Origin: Streptacidiphilus sp. 4-A2
GTDB taxonomy: Bacteria > Actinomycetota > Actinomycetes > Streptomycetales > Streptomycetaceae
Length of the DNA: 64,000 nucleotides
NCBI GenBank assembly: GCA_014284505.1
Contig: JAAFYY010000001.1
Span: 5,629,845-5,693,844, forward strand
Reading direction: 5' to 3'
Positions 1 to 10,257 of this stretch are shown here, piece by piece. The position numbers and the translations under genes were made by a program. Under the pieces are notes generated by a model. It saw only the letters and a program-made list of their open reading frames with translations. It had not been told where the DNA came from and ran no database searches. Every line of letters begins with the position of its first letter. Position 1 is the stretch's first letter.

Positions 1-1
1 C

Positions 2-882
2 TCCGCGCTGACCATCGGCCAGACCGCGCTGGCGCACACCGATCTGGTCGCCCTGCTGGAGCGGTTCCCGCTGGTCGCGGCGCTGTCGCTGGCGGCGGTG
101 CACGGTTCGGTGGAGCCCTTCGCGGCGATCGTGCACGCCCGGCGTCCGCACCGGGGGCGATGCGCACGGCGGCCCGGATGCGGGCGCTGCTGGAGCCGCT
201 CGGCTGGACCCCGCAGCTGGTGCAGGATCCTTTCGGCTTCCGCTGCCTGCCGCAGGTGCACGGCGCGGCACTGGACGCGGCGGACGCGCTGCGGGGGGTG
301 CTGGAGGTGGAGATCAACGCCGCCGCCGAGAACCCGCTGCTGGCCCTCGCCCCGGCCGACTACCACCACCACGGCGGCTTCCACCAGGCCTCGCTGGCGC
401 TGGCGCTGGACCAGGTGCGGCTGGCCGCGCTGGGCACCGCGCAGCTGTCCGCGGCGCGGCTGGGGGTGCTGGTGTCGCCCGCGTTCACCGGGCTGGCGCC
501 CTATCTCGCGCAGGACGAGGACGGCAGCAGCGGCATCATGATCGCGGAGTATGCGGCGCAGTCGGCGATAGCCGAACTGCGGGGCGCGGCGCAGCCGGTG
601 ACCCTGGGACACGCGGTGCTCTCGCGCGGGGTCGAGGAGCACGCGAGCTTCGCGGCGACCGGCGCGCGGCGGCTGCTGGAGGCGGTGGGGCAGGTCCGGC
701 TGGTGCTGGCCTGCGAACTGCTGGCGGCGGTGCGGACCCTGCGGATGCGCGGGACCTCGATCGACCCGGACAGCGAGCTCGGCCGGTTCCAGCAGGAGGC
801 GGCCACCGCCCTCGACCCGGGCACCGCCGACCGCAAGCTCACCGCCGACGTGGAGGCGGCGGAGGCACTGCTGGCCGGCTGA
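2..882 (+). CDS. MIO-type aromatic amino acid ammonia-lyase (PAL/HAL family), C-terminal part
   Basis: Partial gene cut by the left edge of the window. The visible 290 or so residues match the C-terminal half of the histidine/phenylalanine ammonia-lyase family: an ARPH motif near the break, AENPL, the DGSSGIMIAEY segment (HAL has NSGFMIAQYT) and VEEHASF in place of the QEDHVSM of HAL. The N-terminal MIO tripeptide lies outside the window. The reading frame changes at about 150-158, in the run ccgggggcg, where one more G restores the frame. It is clearly different from the complete hutH at 21038-22615, so it probably has another substrate or a specialised-metabolism role; the substrate cannot be told from this part. 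Confidence 0.8.
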   Translation, partial: RADHRPDRAGAHRSGRPAGAVPAGRGAVAGGGARFGGALRGDRARPASAPGAMRTAARMRALLEPLGWTPQLVQDPFGFRCLPQVHGAALDAADALRGVLEVEINAAAENPLLALAPADYHHHGGFHQASLALALDQVRLAALGTAQLSAARLGVLVSPAFTGLAPYLAQDEDGSSGIMIAEYAAQSAIAELRGAAQPVTLGHAVLSRGVEEHASFAATGARRLLEAVGQVRLVLACELLAAVRTLRMRGTSIDPDSELGRFQQEAATALDPGTADRKLTADVEAAEALLAG

Positions 883-918
883 CGGCGCCGCGCGCGCGGC
901 GGCCGGGAGCCCAAGAGG

Positions 919-1019
919 CTGAAGGGCTCAGAGGCTGAGGGCTCAGAGGCTGAGGGGCTCAGGGGCTCAGGGGTCAGGGGCTCAGGGCTCAGGGGCTCAG
1001 GGGCTCAGGGGCTCAGGGG
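919..1019. repeat. Tandem repeat of an 8-9 base ggggctca unit
   Basis: About eleven imperfect copies of ggggctca or gaggctca lie between the stops of two convergent genes. Nothing suggests coding. Confidence 0.9.
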
Positions 1020-2179
1020 AGGTTGCGGGCCATGACGATGCGCTGGACCTGGTTGGTGCCCTCGTAGATCTGGGTGATCTTGGCGTCGCGCATCATCCGC
1101 TCCAGCGGGTAGTCGCGGGTGTAGCCGTAGCCGCCGAGGAGCTGGACGGCGTCGGTGGTGATCTCCATGGCGGCGTCGGAGGCGAAGCACTTGGCCGCGG
1201 CGCCGAAGAAGGTCAGGTCGCCGTCCTCGCGCTGGGAACGGGCGGCCGCGGCGTAGGTCAGCTGGCGGGCGGCCTCCAGCTTCATCGCCATGTCGGCGAG
1301 CATGAACTGGATGCCCTGGAACTCGGCGATGGCCTTGCCGAACTGCTTGCGCTCCCTGACGTAGCCCTTGGCGTAGTCCAGGGCGCCCTGGGCGATGCCC
1401 AGCGCCTGGGCGGCGATGGTGATCCGGGTGTGGTCCAGGGTCCGCATCGCGGTGGCGAAGCCGGTGCCCTCGGCACCGATGATCGGTCGGCGGGGATGCG
1501 CACATTGTCGAAGTACACCTCGCGGGTCGGCGAGCCCTTGATCCCCAGCTTCCGCTCCGGCGCGCCGAAGGACACCCCGGGTCGGACTTCTCGACCACGA
1601 ACGCCGAGATGCCCTTGCTGCGCTTGTCGGGATCGGTGACCGCCATCACCGTGTAGAACTCGCTGACACCGGCGTTGGTGATCCAGCGCTTGACCCCGTT
1701 GAGGACCCAGTGGTCGCCGTCGCGCACCGCGCGGGTCTTCATCCCGGCCGCGTCCGAACCGGCCTCAGGCTCGGACAGGCAGTAGGAGAACATGCCCTCA
1801 CCGCGCCAGCGCGTCAGGTACCGGTGCTTGAGGGCCTCGTCACCGGAGAGCACCACCGGCAGCGAACCCAGCTTGTTGACCGCCGGGATCAGCGAGGAGG
1901 ACGCACAGACCCGGGCGACCTCCTCGATCACGATCACCATGGCCAGCGCGTCCGCCCCGCACCGCCGTACTCCTCGGGCACGTGCACCGCGTGCAGGTCG
2001 TTCGCCAGCAGCGCGTCCAGCGCCTCCTGCGGGAACCTGGCCTGCTCGTCGACCTCGGCCGCGAACGGCGCGATCTTCGCCTCGGCCAGGGAACGGACCG
2101 CATCCCGGAGCATCTCGTGCTCCTCGGAGATCCGGAAAAGATCGAAGTCTGCGGAACCGCTGGACGCCACGCGCCTCAC
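1013..2179 (-). CDS. Acyl-CoA dehydrogenase
   Basis: FAD-dependent acyl-CoA dehydrogenase that introduces the alpha-beta double bond of acyl-CoA in fatty-acid or branched-chain amino acid breakdown. The pieces in order show the N-terminal helical domain (FDLFRISEEHEML), the flavin/substrate segment YCLSEPEAGSDAAGMKT, WITNAG, and the C-terminal domain with RKQFGKAIAEFQ, LLGGYGYTRDYP and IYEGTNQVQRIV. The glutamate of YEGTNQ fits the catalytic base of the short/isovaleryl branch. The GTG at 2179 is chosen because the family N-terminus begins within a few residues of it. Frame breaks lie near 1940, 1580 and 1480. It is transcribed divergently from ugd and ends against the tandem repeat. Substrate chain length is not decidable. 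Confidence 0.88.
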
Positions 2180-2337
2180 CCTGCTGCTGTCTACCGTTGA
2201 GTAACTTGTACCGGCAGGCAGTCTATTGCTTCCGCCCTTCCCAGGGGCGCGTGACGTGCACAACAGCCCCACCGCACGCTGGCGTACGATCACCAAGCCC
2301 CGTACGCGCGCACCCGCCCGGTGGAAGGAAAGACACC

Positions 2338-3667
2338 TTGAAGATCACCGTCATCGGCACCGGCTACCTGGGGACCACCCATGCCGCCTGCATGGCCGAG
2401 CTGGGCTTCGAAGTGCTCGGCCTCGACATCGTGCCGGAGAAGATCGCCACCCTGTCCGCCGGAAACGTCCCATGTACGAACCGGGGCTCGAACCGCTGCT
2501 GCGCCGGCATCTGCACGGCTTCCCCGGCTCGACCGGACGGCTGCGCTTCACCACCTCCTGGGAGGAGGTCGGCGAGTTCGGCGACGTGCACTTCATCTGC
2601 ACCAACACGCCGCAGCGGCGCGGCGAGTTCGCCTGCGACATGTCGTATGTCGAATCGGCGTTCGACCTGCTCGCCCCGCACCTGCACCGGCCGGTGCTGG
2701 TGGTCGGCAAGTCCACCGTCCCGGTCGGCAGCGCGGAACGGCTGGCCCAGCGGCTGGCCGAGCGGGCACCGGTCGGGGACCGGGCCGAGGTCGCCTGGAA
2801 CCCGGAGTTCCTCCGGGAGGGCTTCGCGGTGGACGACACGCTGCACCCGGACCGGCTGGTCGTCGGCGTCCGCAGCGAGCAGGCCGAGGCGGTGCTGCGC
2901 GAGGTGTACGCACCGCTGCTGGAGCAGGGCACGCCGATGGTGGTCACCGACTTCCCCACAGCCGAGCTGGTGAAGACCGCCGCCAACTCCTTCCTGGCCA
3001 CCAAGATCTCGTTCATCAACGCCATGGCCGAGGTCTGCGAGGCGTCCGGCGCGGACGTGGTCCAGCTCTCCGGCGCGCTGGCCTACGACGCGCGTATCGG
3101 CGGCAAGTTCCTGAACGCCGGGCTCGGCTTCGGCGGCGGCTGCCTGCCCAAGGACATCCGCGCGTTCATGGCCCGCGCCGGGGAACTGGGCGCGGACCAG
3201 GCGCTGACCTTCCTGCGCGAGGTCGACTCGATCAATATGCGGCGCCGCTCGCGGATGGTCGAACTGGCCCGCGAGCAGTGCGGCGGGGGCTTCCTCGGGC
3301 GCCGGGTGGCGGTACTGGGCGCGGCCTTCAAGCCGGACTCGGACGATGTCCGGGACTCCCCCGCACTCAATGTCGCCGGTCAGATCCAGCTCCAGGGCGG
3401 CCAGGTGACCGTCTACGACCCCAAGGCCATGGACAACGCCCGGAAGCTCTTCCCGCCCTCGGCTTCGCCGAGAGCGCCCTGGAGGCCGCCGAGGGCGCGC
3501 ATGTGGTGCTGCACCTCACCGAGTGGCGCGAGTTCCGCACCATGGACCCGGACGCGCTGGCCGCGGTGGTCAGCGAGCGCCGGATCCTGGACGGGCGCAA
3601 TGTGCTGGACCCGCAGCAGTGGCGGGCCGCGGGCTGGACCTACCGGGCCCTGGGCCGCCCCAGCTGA
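2338..3667 (+). CDS. ugd: UDP-glucose 6-dehydrogenase
   Basis: Cytosolic NAD-dependent four-electron oxidation of UDP-glucose to UDP-glucuronate, for cell-envelope sugars. A TTG start at 2338 follows a good ribosome site (ggaaggaa) and gives KITVIGTGYLG, the Rossmann motif. Then come STVPVGS, WNPEFLREG, the catalytic GFGGGCLPKD with its cysteine, the dimer helix, and a C-terminal Rossmann half with GAAFKPDSDDVRDSP. Breaks lie near 2472 (missing base in gtcccatg) and 3455 (ttcccgcc should be ttccccgcc). Length is about 443 residues, normal for the family. It is followed by a hairpin at 3688-3714. Confidence 0.9.
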
Positions 3668-3687
3668 ACCCCAGCTGAACCCAACCG

Positions 3688-3714
3688 CCCCGGGAGCCGC
3701 TCGCGCTCCCGGGG
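3688..3714 (+). terminator. Hairpin terminator after ugd
   Basis: A perfect 10-bp stem with a 7-base loop sits 20 bases after the ugd stop. It has no T run, as is usual in Streptomyces. Confidence 0.75.
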
Positions 3715-3769
3715 CTCGGCCTTACCCGATGCCTCGCGCCCCGCCGCGCACCATGCCCCGGAGCAGGCC

Positions 3770-4197
3770 TCAGGCGCTCGGGGCGAGCCGGGGGATCTCG
3801 ATGGCGGGGCAGCGGTCCATCACCATGTCCAGACCGGCGGCGGTGGCCCGCAGGTAGGCGTCCTGGTCGAGCACGCCCAGCTGGAACCAGACGGCCCTGG
3901 CGCCCACCGCGACCGCCTCGTCGGCGATGCCGCCGGCCAGCTCGCTGTTGACGAACACGTCCACCACGTCGATCGGGAAGGCACCGCGGCCAGCGTGGCG
4001 TAGCCCTGCTCGCCGAGCACCGTCTCGGCCTTCGGGTGCACCGGGACGATCCGCTTGCCGTAGCGCTGGAGCACCTCGGCCACCCCGTAGGCGGCGCGGC
4101 GCCGGTTGCCGGACAGGCCCACCACGGCCCAGGTGTCGCCGCCGGTCTCCAGGATCCTGCGAACCGTCTCCGCGTCGCCGTGTGTGCTGCCGGACAT
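3770..4197 (-). CDS. CoA-binding domain protein (YccU type)
   Basis: Small single-domain protein of about 142 residues. The order is DTWAVVGLSGNRRRAAYGVAEVLQRYG (Rossmann-like CoA-binding start), IVPVHPKAETVLGEQGY, then FPIDVVDVFVNSELAGGIADEAVAVGA and VWFQLGVLDQDAYLRATAAGLDMVMDRCPAIE. That is the whole CoA_binding_2 fold including the conserved late cysteine. The break near 3985 needs one extra base. The family function is poorly defined; some members bind CoA, and a role in thiol metabolism is possible. A SigR-like promoter match lies 72 bases upstream (4269-4295), and the metG terminator separates it from metG. Confidence 0.82.
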
Positions 4198-4268
4198 GGC
4201 TGGACCTCCTGCGCCTGGGAACTGCCAGCAAGACAGAAAGAGACAGCCGTTCGACTGTCCTCCTTACC

Positions 4269-4295
4269 AACGCGGCCGGGCGCCGCGGAAATTCC
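4269..4295 (-). promoter_or_regulatory. Possible SigR-type promoter of the CoA-binding protein gene
   Basis: On the minus strand GGAAT, 19 bases and GTT fit the SigR consensus (GGAAT-N18/19-GTT), pointing at the gene starting at 4197. It overlaps the metG terminator stem, so it could be chance. Confidence 0.35.
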
Positions 4296-4324
4296 AAGTA
4301 CGGAAGTTCCGCGGCGCCCGGCCG
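4273..4324. terminator. Strong hairpin between metG and the CoA-binding protein gene
   Basis: Perfect 18-bp stem (4273-4290 with 4307-4324) and a 16-base loop, beginning 20 bases after the metG stop. Confidence 0.85.
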
Positions 4325-4343
4325 TTCACACCACGCCGGTCGC

Positions 4344-6056
4344 TCAGGCCGCCTCGGGGCGCCGCCGAAGCGGGCCCGGTAGCCCTCCAGGTCCTCCTCG
4401 GTGATCTTCGCGAAGAGCACCGGAGGCACCGTGAAGGCGATGCCCGCCGGGACCGAGTCCAGCGCCCGGGCCTGCTCGGCGGAGACCCAGCTCGCGTTGT
4501 CCGCCTCCAGGGCGAAGGCCGTGCGCATGGCCTTGGCGCTGGCGGGATGAACGGCTCGGAGACCACCGAGTACAGGTGGATCAGGTTCATCGCCGTGCGC
4601 AGCGTCAGGGCCGCGGCGTCCGGGTCGGTCTTGGCCTCCAGCCAGGGGGCCTTCTCCTCCAGGTAGGAGTTGCCCGCGCTCCACAGCGCCCGCAGCGCCT
4701 GGGCGGCCTTGCGGAACTGCAACGCGTCCAGCTGGGCCTCGTACTCCGCCAGCAGCTCGGCGATCTGCTTGCCGAGCCGCTGCTCGGGCTCGCCCGCGGC
4801 CCGGCCGGCCGGGACCTCGTCGCCGAAGCGCTTGCGGGAGAAGGAGAGCACCCGGTTGACGAAGTTGCCCAGGGTGTCGGCGAGGTCCTTGTTGACCGAG
4901 GAGGTGAACAGCTCCCAGGTGAAGTTGGTGTCGTCCGACTCCGGCGCGTTGGCCATCAGGAAGTAGCGCCAGTAGTCGGCGGGCAGCACCTCCAGCGCGG
5001 CGTCGGTGAAGACACCCCGGCGCTGGCTGGTGGAGAACTTGCCGCCGTAGTAGTTCAGCCAGTTGAAGGCCTTCAGGTAGTCGACCTTCTTCCACGGCTC
5101 GCGGGTGCCCAGCTGGGTGGCCGGGAACATCACGGCGTGGAAGGGGACGTTGTCCTTGGCCATGAACTGGGTGTAGCGGACCGTGTCGTCCGCCTGGTAC
5201 CACCAGGACTTCCATTCGCCGCCAACGGTGTCGGCCCACTCCTTGGTGGCGCCGATGTACTCGATCGGGGCGTCGAACCAGACGTAGAAGACCTTGCCCT
5301 CGGCCGCCAGCTCCGGCCAGGTGTCGGCCGGGACCGGGACGCCCCAGTCCAGGTCACGGGTGATCGCCCGGTCGTGCAGGCCCTCGGTCAGCCACTTGCG
5401 GGCGATCGAGGACGCCAGCACCGGCCAGTCCTTGCCGTGCTCGTCCACCCAGGCCTCGACCTCGCCGGCCAGCCGCGACTGGAGCAGGAACAGATGCCGG
5501 GTGTCGCGGACCTCCAGCTCGGAGCTGCCGCTGATCGCCGAACGCGGCTCGATCAGGTCGGTCGGGTCGAGCACCCGGGTGCAGTTCTCGCACTGGTCGC
5601 CGCGCGCCTTGTCGTAGCCGCAGTGCGGGCAGGTGCCGACGATGTAGCGGTCCGGCAGGAAGCGGGCGTCGGCGATCGAGTAGACCTGCCGGATCAGCCG
5701 CTCCTCGATGAAGCCGTTGGCCTTCAGCTCCCGGGCGAAGTCCTGGGTGATCTCGATGTTCTGCTGCGAGGAACTGCGCCCGAAGTAGTCGAAGGACAGG
5801 CCGAAGCCGTCGTAGATCGCCTTCTGGGCGTCGTGCTGCTGGGCGCAGAACTCGGCCACCGGCAGCCCGGCCTCCTGCGCGGCGAGCTCCGCCGGGTGCC
5901 GTGCTCGTCGGTGGCGCAGATGAACAGCACCTCTTCGCCGCGCAGCCGCAGGTAACGGCTGTAGACGTCCGCCGGGAGCATGGACCCGACCAGGTTGCCC
6001 AGGTGCTTGATCCCGTTGATGTAGGGGAGCGCGCTGGTGACCAGCTGGCGAGTCAT
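4344..6056 (-). CDS. metG: Methionine--tRNA ligase
   Basis: Class I aminoacyl-tRNA synthetase charging tRNA-Met. ATG at 6056 gives MTRQLVTSALPYINGIKHLGN with the HIGH-like signature HLGN. CxxC zinc-knuckle pairs follow (GTCPHCGYDKARGDQCENC). The KMSKS loop appears as GGKFSTSQRRGVF, so the KFSTS variant is used. The anticodon-binding helical domain follows, ending in GAPEAA if the break near 4358 is repaired. Other breaks are near 5898 and 4545. About 570 residues, with no C-terminal EMAP-like domain, as in the shorter bacterial form. An essential gene, so the breaks are surely sequencing errors. Confidence 0.92.
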
Positions 6057-6177
6057 CCTGGGATGCTCCGAATTCTCTGGCGGGCACCCGGGGTGCCACA
6101 TGGGGCGGGAAGAAGCCCAGTCTAGCGAAGCCGGGTGACCGGTCCTTCCGGGTTTTCCCCGGCCCTCCCCCGTCCGG

Positions 6178-6221
6178 TCCGCGGGTCCTCCCCCGGCGAG
6201 CGCCTGGGGAGGACCCGCGGA
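6178..6221 (-). terminator. Hairpin terminator after the dipeptidase gene
   Basis: Perfect 16-bp stem (6178-6193 with 6206-6221) starting 4 bases after the dipeptidase stop. Confidence 0.85.
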
Positions 6222-6224
6222 GCG

Positions 6225-7430
6225 TCAGGCGTCCAGCTGTTCGATGGTCGCGATCGAGGGGGTCTCCCCGGCCAGCCCGCGGGCGGCGCTCTCCGCGTCC
6301 CGCAGCACCCGCACCGCATTGCTCCAGGTCAGCTTGGACAGGTCGGCCGTCGACCAGCCGCGCCCGAGCAGCTCGGCGATCAGGTTGGGATAGCCGGAGA
6401 CGTCGTCCAGGCCCCGGGGTGAACGCGGTGCCGTCGAAGTCGCCACCGATGCCGATGTGGTCGATCCCGGCGACCTCGCGCATGTGGTCGAGGTGGTCGG
6501 CCACGGTCGCCGGGGTCGCCTCCGGACGCGGGTGCGCGGCCTCGAAGGCCCGGTGCACCACCATCGCCTCCGGCGTGTGCTCCAGCGGATGCAGGCCGTT
6601 GGCCGCCATATTGGCCTCGGCCGCCCTGGTCCAGGCGACGGCCTCCGGCAGGATGAACTTCGGGACAAAGGTCGCCATGGCGACCCCGCCGTTGCCGGGC
6701 AGCTGTCCGAGCACATCGTCCGGGATGTTGCGGACGTGGTCGCAGACGGCGCGCGCGGAGGAGTGCGAGAAGATGACCGGCGCACGGGTCACCCGCAGCG
6801 CGTCCCGCATGGTGTCGGCGGAGACATGCGAGAGGTCCACCAGCATCCCCAGCCGGTTCATCTCGCGGACCACCTCCTCACCGAAGCGGGTGAGCCCGTG
6901 GGCGACGGCCTTGTCGGTGGCGGAGTCCGCCCACGGCAGGTTGTCGTTGTGAGTGAGCGTCATATAGCGGACGCCCAGCGCGTACAGGGCGCGCAGCGTG
7001 GCCAGCGAGCTGTCGATGGAGTGCCCGCCCTCGGCCCCCATCAGCGAGGCGATCCGCCCGTTCGCCCGGGCCGACTCCATGTCGTCGGCGGTGAAGGCGA
7101 GTTGCAGATCGTCCGGGTAACGGGCGGCCAGCGCCAGCACGCAGTCGATCTGCTCCAGGGTGGCACTGACCGCGTGGTCCCCGGCGTAGTCGGAGCGCAC
7201 ATAGACCGACCAGAACTGGGCACCGAGGCCGCCGGCCCGCAGCCGGGCCAGGTCGGTGTGCAGATAGGCACTCTGGTCGGCGGCCAGGTCACGCTGGGCC
7301 AGGTCGTAGCCGACCTGCGAACGCAGGGCCCAGGGCAGGTCGTTGTGGCCGTCCACCACCGGGGACTCCGCCAGCAGCGCCCGGGCCTGCGCCAACAGCT
7401 CTGCGGATAGCTCAGCTGACTGTCAGTCAT
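6225..7430 (-). CDS. Membrane-dipeptidase family (M19) zinc dipeptidase
   Basis: Renal-dipeptidase-like M19 metallopeptidase, about 400 residues, that splits dipeptides. VVDGHNDLPW carries the HxD zinc motif; MGAEGGHSID holds the bridging glutamate; the later histidines are in LVDLSHVS and FSHSSARAV; HIGIGGDFDG holds the aspartate. ATG at 7430 lies 1 base beyond the purE stop (translational coupling); the family frame then requires a missing base near 7405. A second break is near 6418. No signal peptide is seen, so a cytoplasmic form is likely. Probably co-transcribed with purE. Confidence 0.88.
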
Positions 7431-7431
7431 A

Positions 7432-7958
7432 TCAGCCGCCGAAGCCGAAGCCGGCGCCGCCACTGACCTTGTTCCGCAGCTTCTTGCCCTTGGCCGTGGC
7501 CTGGGCGTTCAGCTCCTCCAGGAAGTCCCGCATCCGCGAGGCGAGTTCGGGGTCGAAGGCGGCCATCAGCCGGACCGCGAGCAGCCCGGCGTTGCGGGCG
7601 CCGCCGATGGAGACCGTGGCGACCGGGACCCCGGCCGGCATCTGCACGATGGACAGCAGCGAGTCCATGCCGTCCAGGTACTTCAGCGGCACCGGCACGC
7701 CGATCACCGGCAGCGTGGTGACCGAGGCCAGCATCCCCGGCAGGTGCGCGGCACCGCCCGCGCCCGCGATGACCGCCTTCAGGCCGCGCCCGGCGGCGGC
7801 TCACCGTACGCGATCATCTCGCGCGGCATCCGGTGCGCGGAGAGGACGTCCACCTCATAGGAGATGTCGAACTCGTCCAGGGCCTGTGCGGCGGCTTCCA
7901 GCACCGGCCAGTCCGAGTCGGATCCCATGACGATGCCGACCAGCGGCTGCTCGCTCAT
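7432..7958 (-). CDS. purE: N5-carboxyaminoimidazole ribonucleotide mutase
   Basis: De novo purine synthesis, converting N5-CAIR made by PurK into CAIR. ATG at 7958 has a gggaag ribosome site and gives VGIVMGSDSDWPVLEAA, the PurE phosphate-binding motif; SAHRMPREMIAYGE holds the catalytic histidine; LPGMLASVTTLPVIGVPV and DGMDSLLSIVQMPAGVPVATV follow. The C-terminus is glycine-rich (GGAGFGFGG). One break near 7798. purK lies 89 bases upstream on the same strand. Confidence 0.93.
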
Positions 7959-8047
7959 TCGCTGCTTCCCCTTTGCTCCACGCCCGGATTCGACCGCTGT
8001 GCTCTTGTACCCGAACAGCCGGGTGCGGCCGGTGGGCCGCGCCGGGG

Positions 8048-9186
8048 CTATTCGGTGATGTCGCCACGCAGGTAGGCGGCGGCGTGCCGGGCCCGCTCCC
8101 GGACGTCGTCCAGGTCGTCGCCGAACACGTTGACGTGGCCCACCTTACGTCCGGGCTTCACGTCCTTGCCGTACATGTGCACCCGCAGCCCGGGGTCGCG
8201 AGCCATGCAGTGCAGATACGCGTGGTACATGTCGGGGTAGTCGCCGCCGAGGACGTTCACCATCACCGTCCAGCGGGCGCGCGGGCGCGGGTCGCCCAGC
8301 GGCAGGTCGAGCACCGCCCGCAGGTGGTTCTCGAACTGCGAGGTCACCGCGCCGTCCATGGACCAGTGGCCGGAGTTGTGCGGACGCATGGCCAGCTCGT
8401 TGACCAGGATCCGGCCGTCCCGGGTCTGGAACAGCTCGACCGCGAGGTGCCCGGTGATGTCCAGTTCCCCGGCCACCCGCAGCGCCAGGGCCTGGGCCTC
8501 GGCGGCGAGCTCGGACTGAGACCGGGGGCGGGGGCGGTCACCTCGTGGCAGATGCCGTCCTTCTGCCAGGACTCGACCACCGGGTAGGCCACGGCCTGCC
8601 CGTGCGGGGAGCGCACGACGTCGGCCGCGAGCTCCCGGACGAAGTCCACCTTCTCCTCGGCCAGCACCGCCACCCCGGCCAGGAACGGCTCGGCGGCCTC
8701 CTCCTGGTCCCGGACCACCCACACGCCCTTGCCGTCGTAGCCGCCGCGGGTGGTCTTCAGCACCACCGGCCAGCCGTCGCCCTCGGCCGCGAAGGCGGCC
8801 ACGTCCGCGGGATCGGCCACCAGCCGGTGCCGGGGGCAGGGCACCCCGAGCGAGTCCAGCTTGGCCCGCATCAGGCCCTTGTCCTGGGCGAACACCAGTG
8901 CCTCGGGGCCGGGCCGGACGGCGATGCCCTCCGCCAGCAGCGTCCGCAGGTGCTCGGTCGGGACGTGCTCGTGGTCGAAGGTGACCACGTCGCACCCGGC
9001 GGCGAAGCGCCGCAGCGTGTCCAGATCGCGGTAGTCACCGAGGACCACGTCGTTCACCACCAGGGCGGCCGAGTCCTGCGGGGTGTCCGCGAGCAGCCTG
9101 GTCCTGATGCCGAGCGGGATCGCCGCCTGATGGGCCATGCGGGCAAGCTGCCCGCCGCCGATGATGCCGACCACTGGAAAAGTCAC
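8048..9186 (-). CDS. purK: N5-carboxyaminoimidazole ribonucleotide synthase
   Basis: ATP-grasp enzyme that carboxylates AIR with ATP and bicarbonate to N5-CAIR. VVGIIGGGQLARM is the N-terminal nucleotide motif, then FDHEHVP, KTTRGGYDGKGVWVV (ATP-grasp P-loop), and NELAMRPHNSGHW near the C-terminus. Of the GTG codons at 9207 and 9186, the second (VTFPVVG) fits the family start better; neither has a clear ribosome site. One break near 8520. About 380 residues, normal. Forms a purK-purE-dipeptidase transcription unit. Confidence 0.92.
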
Positions 9187-9490
9187 ACCTGAAGGATATC
9201 CGGCCACCGGCGAAGAGGTTTCCGCAGGCCGGACCCACCGGGCCGGTGCCCGGGCGGCTGCACCGGGTAACCGTCGGGCACGGAGCCCGGGCCCCCGGCG
9301 GGTGGGCTCACCCGCTTCCGACTAGTCTGGCGCCTAAGGGGTGTACGACCCAGGGTCTCCCGGAGAGCCGGTCCGAAGAGTCGGCTTCCTTGAGAGTCGG
9401 ATGAAATGTCCCCGTCCCGGCCCCACCCGGCGGTACTCCCGGGACTAGCATGTCCACCGCTCCCTGAGCCACCACAGAGACGGACCCCAC

Positions 9491-10050
9491 ATGAGCCCCA
9501 ACGAAACGCGCCCGCAAGCGGCCTCCTGCGCCGACTGGCGAACGAGCTGGCAAAGTTCGGTGCGGTCGGGATAGTCGGTGTGGTCATCCAGATGGTGGCG
9601 CTGGCGCTGCTGCTCGACGTCATGCACGGTGCGACGGTGCGGGCGAACATCATCGCCACCCTGATCGCGATCGGCGCGAACTACATCGGCTACCGCTACT
9701 GGGTGTACCGGGACGCCGACGCGCAGACCCGCACCCGTGAGATCACGCTGTTCCTGGTCTTCAGCGGCATCGGCCTGGTGATCCAGAACGCCGTGCTCTA
9801 CGCCCTCACCTACGGCCTGGACATGCACGCCAAGTCCGTGGCCCTGTTCTTCACCATGGTCGGCATCGGCGTCGCCACGCTGTTCCGCTTCTGGGCGTAC
9901 CGCACCTTCGTCTTCACCCGTTCGGCCGAAGCAGACGGCAGCGCCGAGGGCGCCGTGGCCGAGGCCGAGGCGATCCTGGCCGACAGCCACAGCAAGCACG
10001 CCCGGGCCGCCGCCGGCACCAAGAAGCGCGTCGGCTCCCGCCGGGCCTAG
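9491..10050 (+). CDS. GtrA family membrane protein
   Basis: Polytopic membrane protein of about 185 residues with four predicted helices: FGAVGIVGVVIQMVALALLL; a segment ending RANIIATLIAIGANYIGYRYWVY; a long hydrophobic pair around FLVFSGIGLVIQNAVLYAL; and ALFFTMVGIGVATLFRFWAYRTFVF. This is the GtrA fold linked to export of lipid-linked sugars. The tail is charged and Ala-rich. The ATG at 9491 is followed within 10 codons by a frame change (about 9515). It is divergent from purK and convergent with the sensor kinase gene. The exact transport substrate is unknown. Confidence 0.85.
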
Positions 10051-10178
10051 TCGCCCCCGGGACACGCCGCAGCCCCTGCCTGTCCGGACCTGCTCCTGAA
10101 CGACGGGCCCGACGACCCGACGACCCGCCGCCCGCCCGGGCAGCGGGGCTGTTTCGGTTCTGGGGCAATTCAGCCGTG

Positions 10179-10257
10179 GACCTGGCGGCCGGGGCTGTGG
10201 TCCGGCCCTCGACCTGGCGGCCGAGGCTGTAACTCAGTCCTCGACCTGGCGGCCGAG
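10179..10257. repeat. Triplicated end of the sensor kinase gene
   Basis: The 20-base unit gacctggcggccgaggctgt occurs at 10179, 10211 and (truncated) 10242. The last copy encodes the final residues GRQVED of the kinase; the other two lie beyond its stop. Confidence 0.9.

Noticed and set aside
919..1019. CRISPR-like array
   Set aside because: Units are 8-9 bases with no spacers; simple tandem repeat. No other candidate array and no cas genes.
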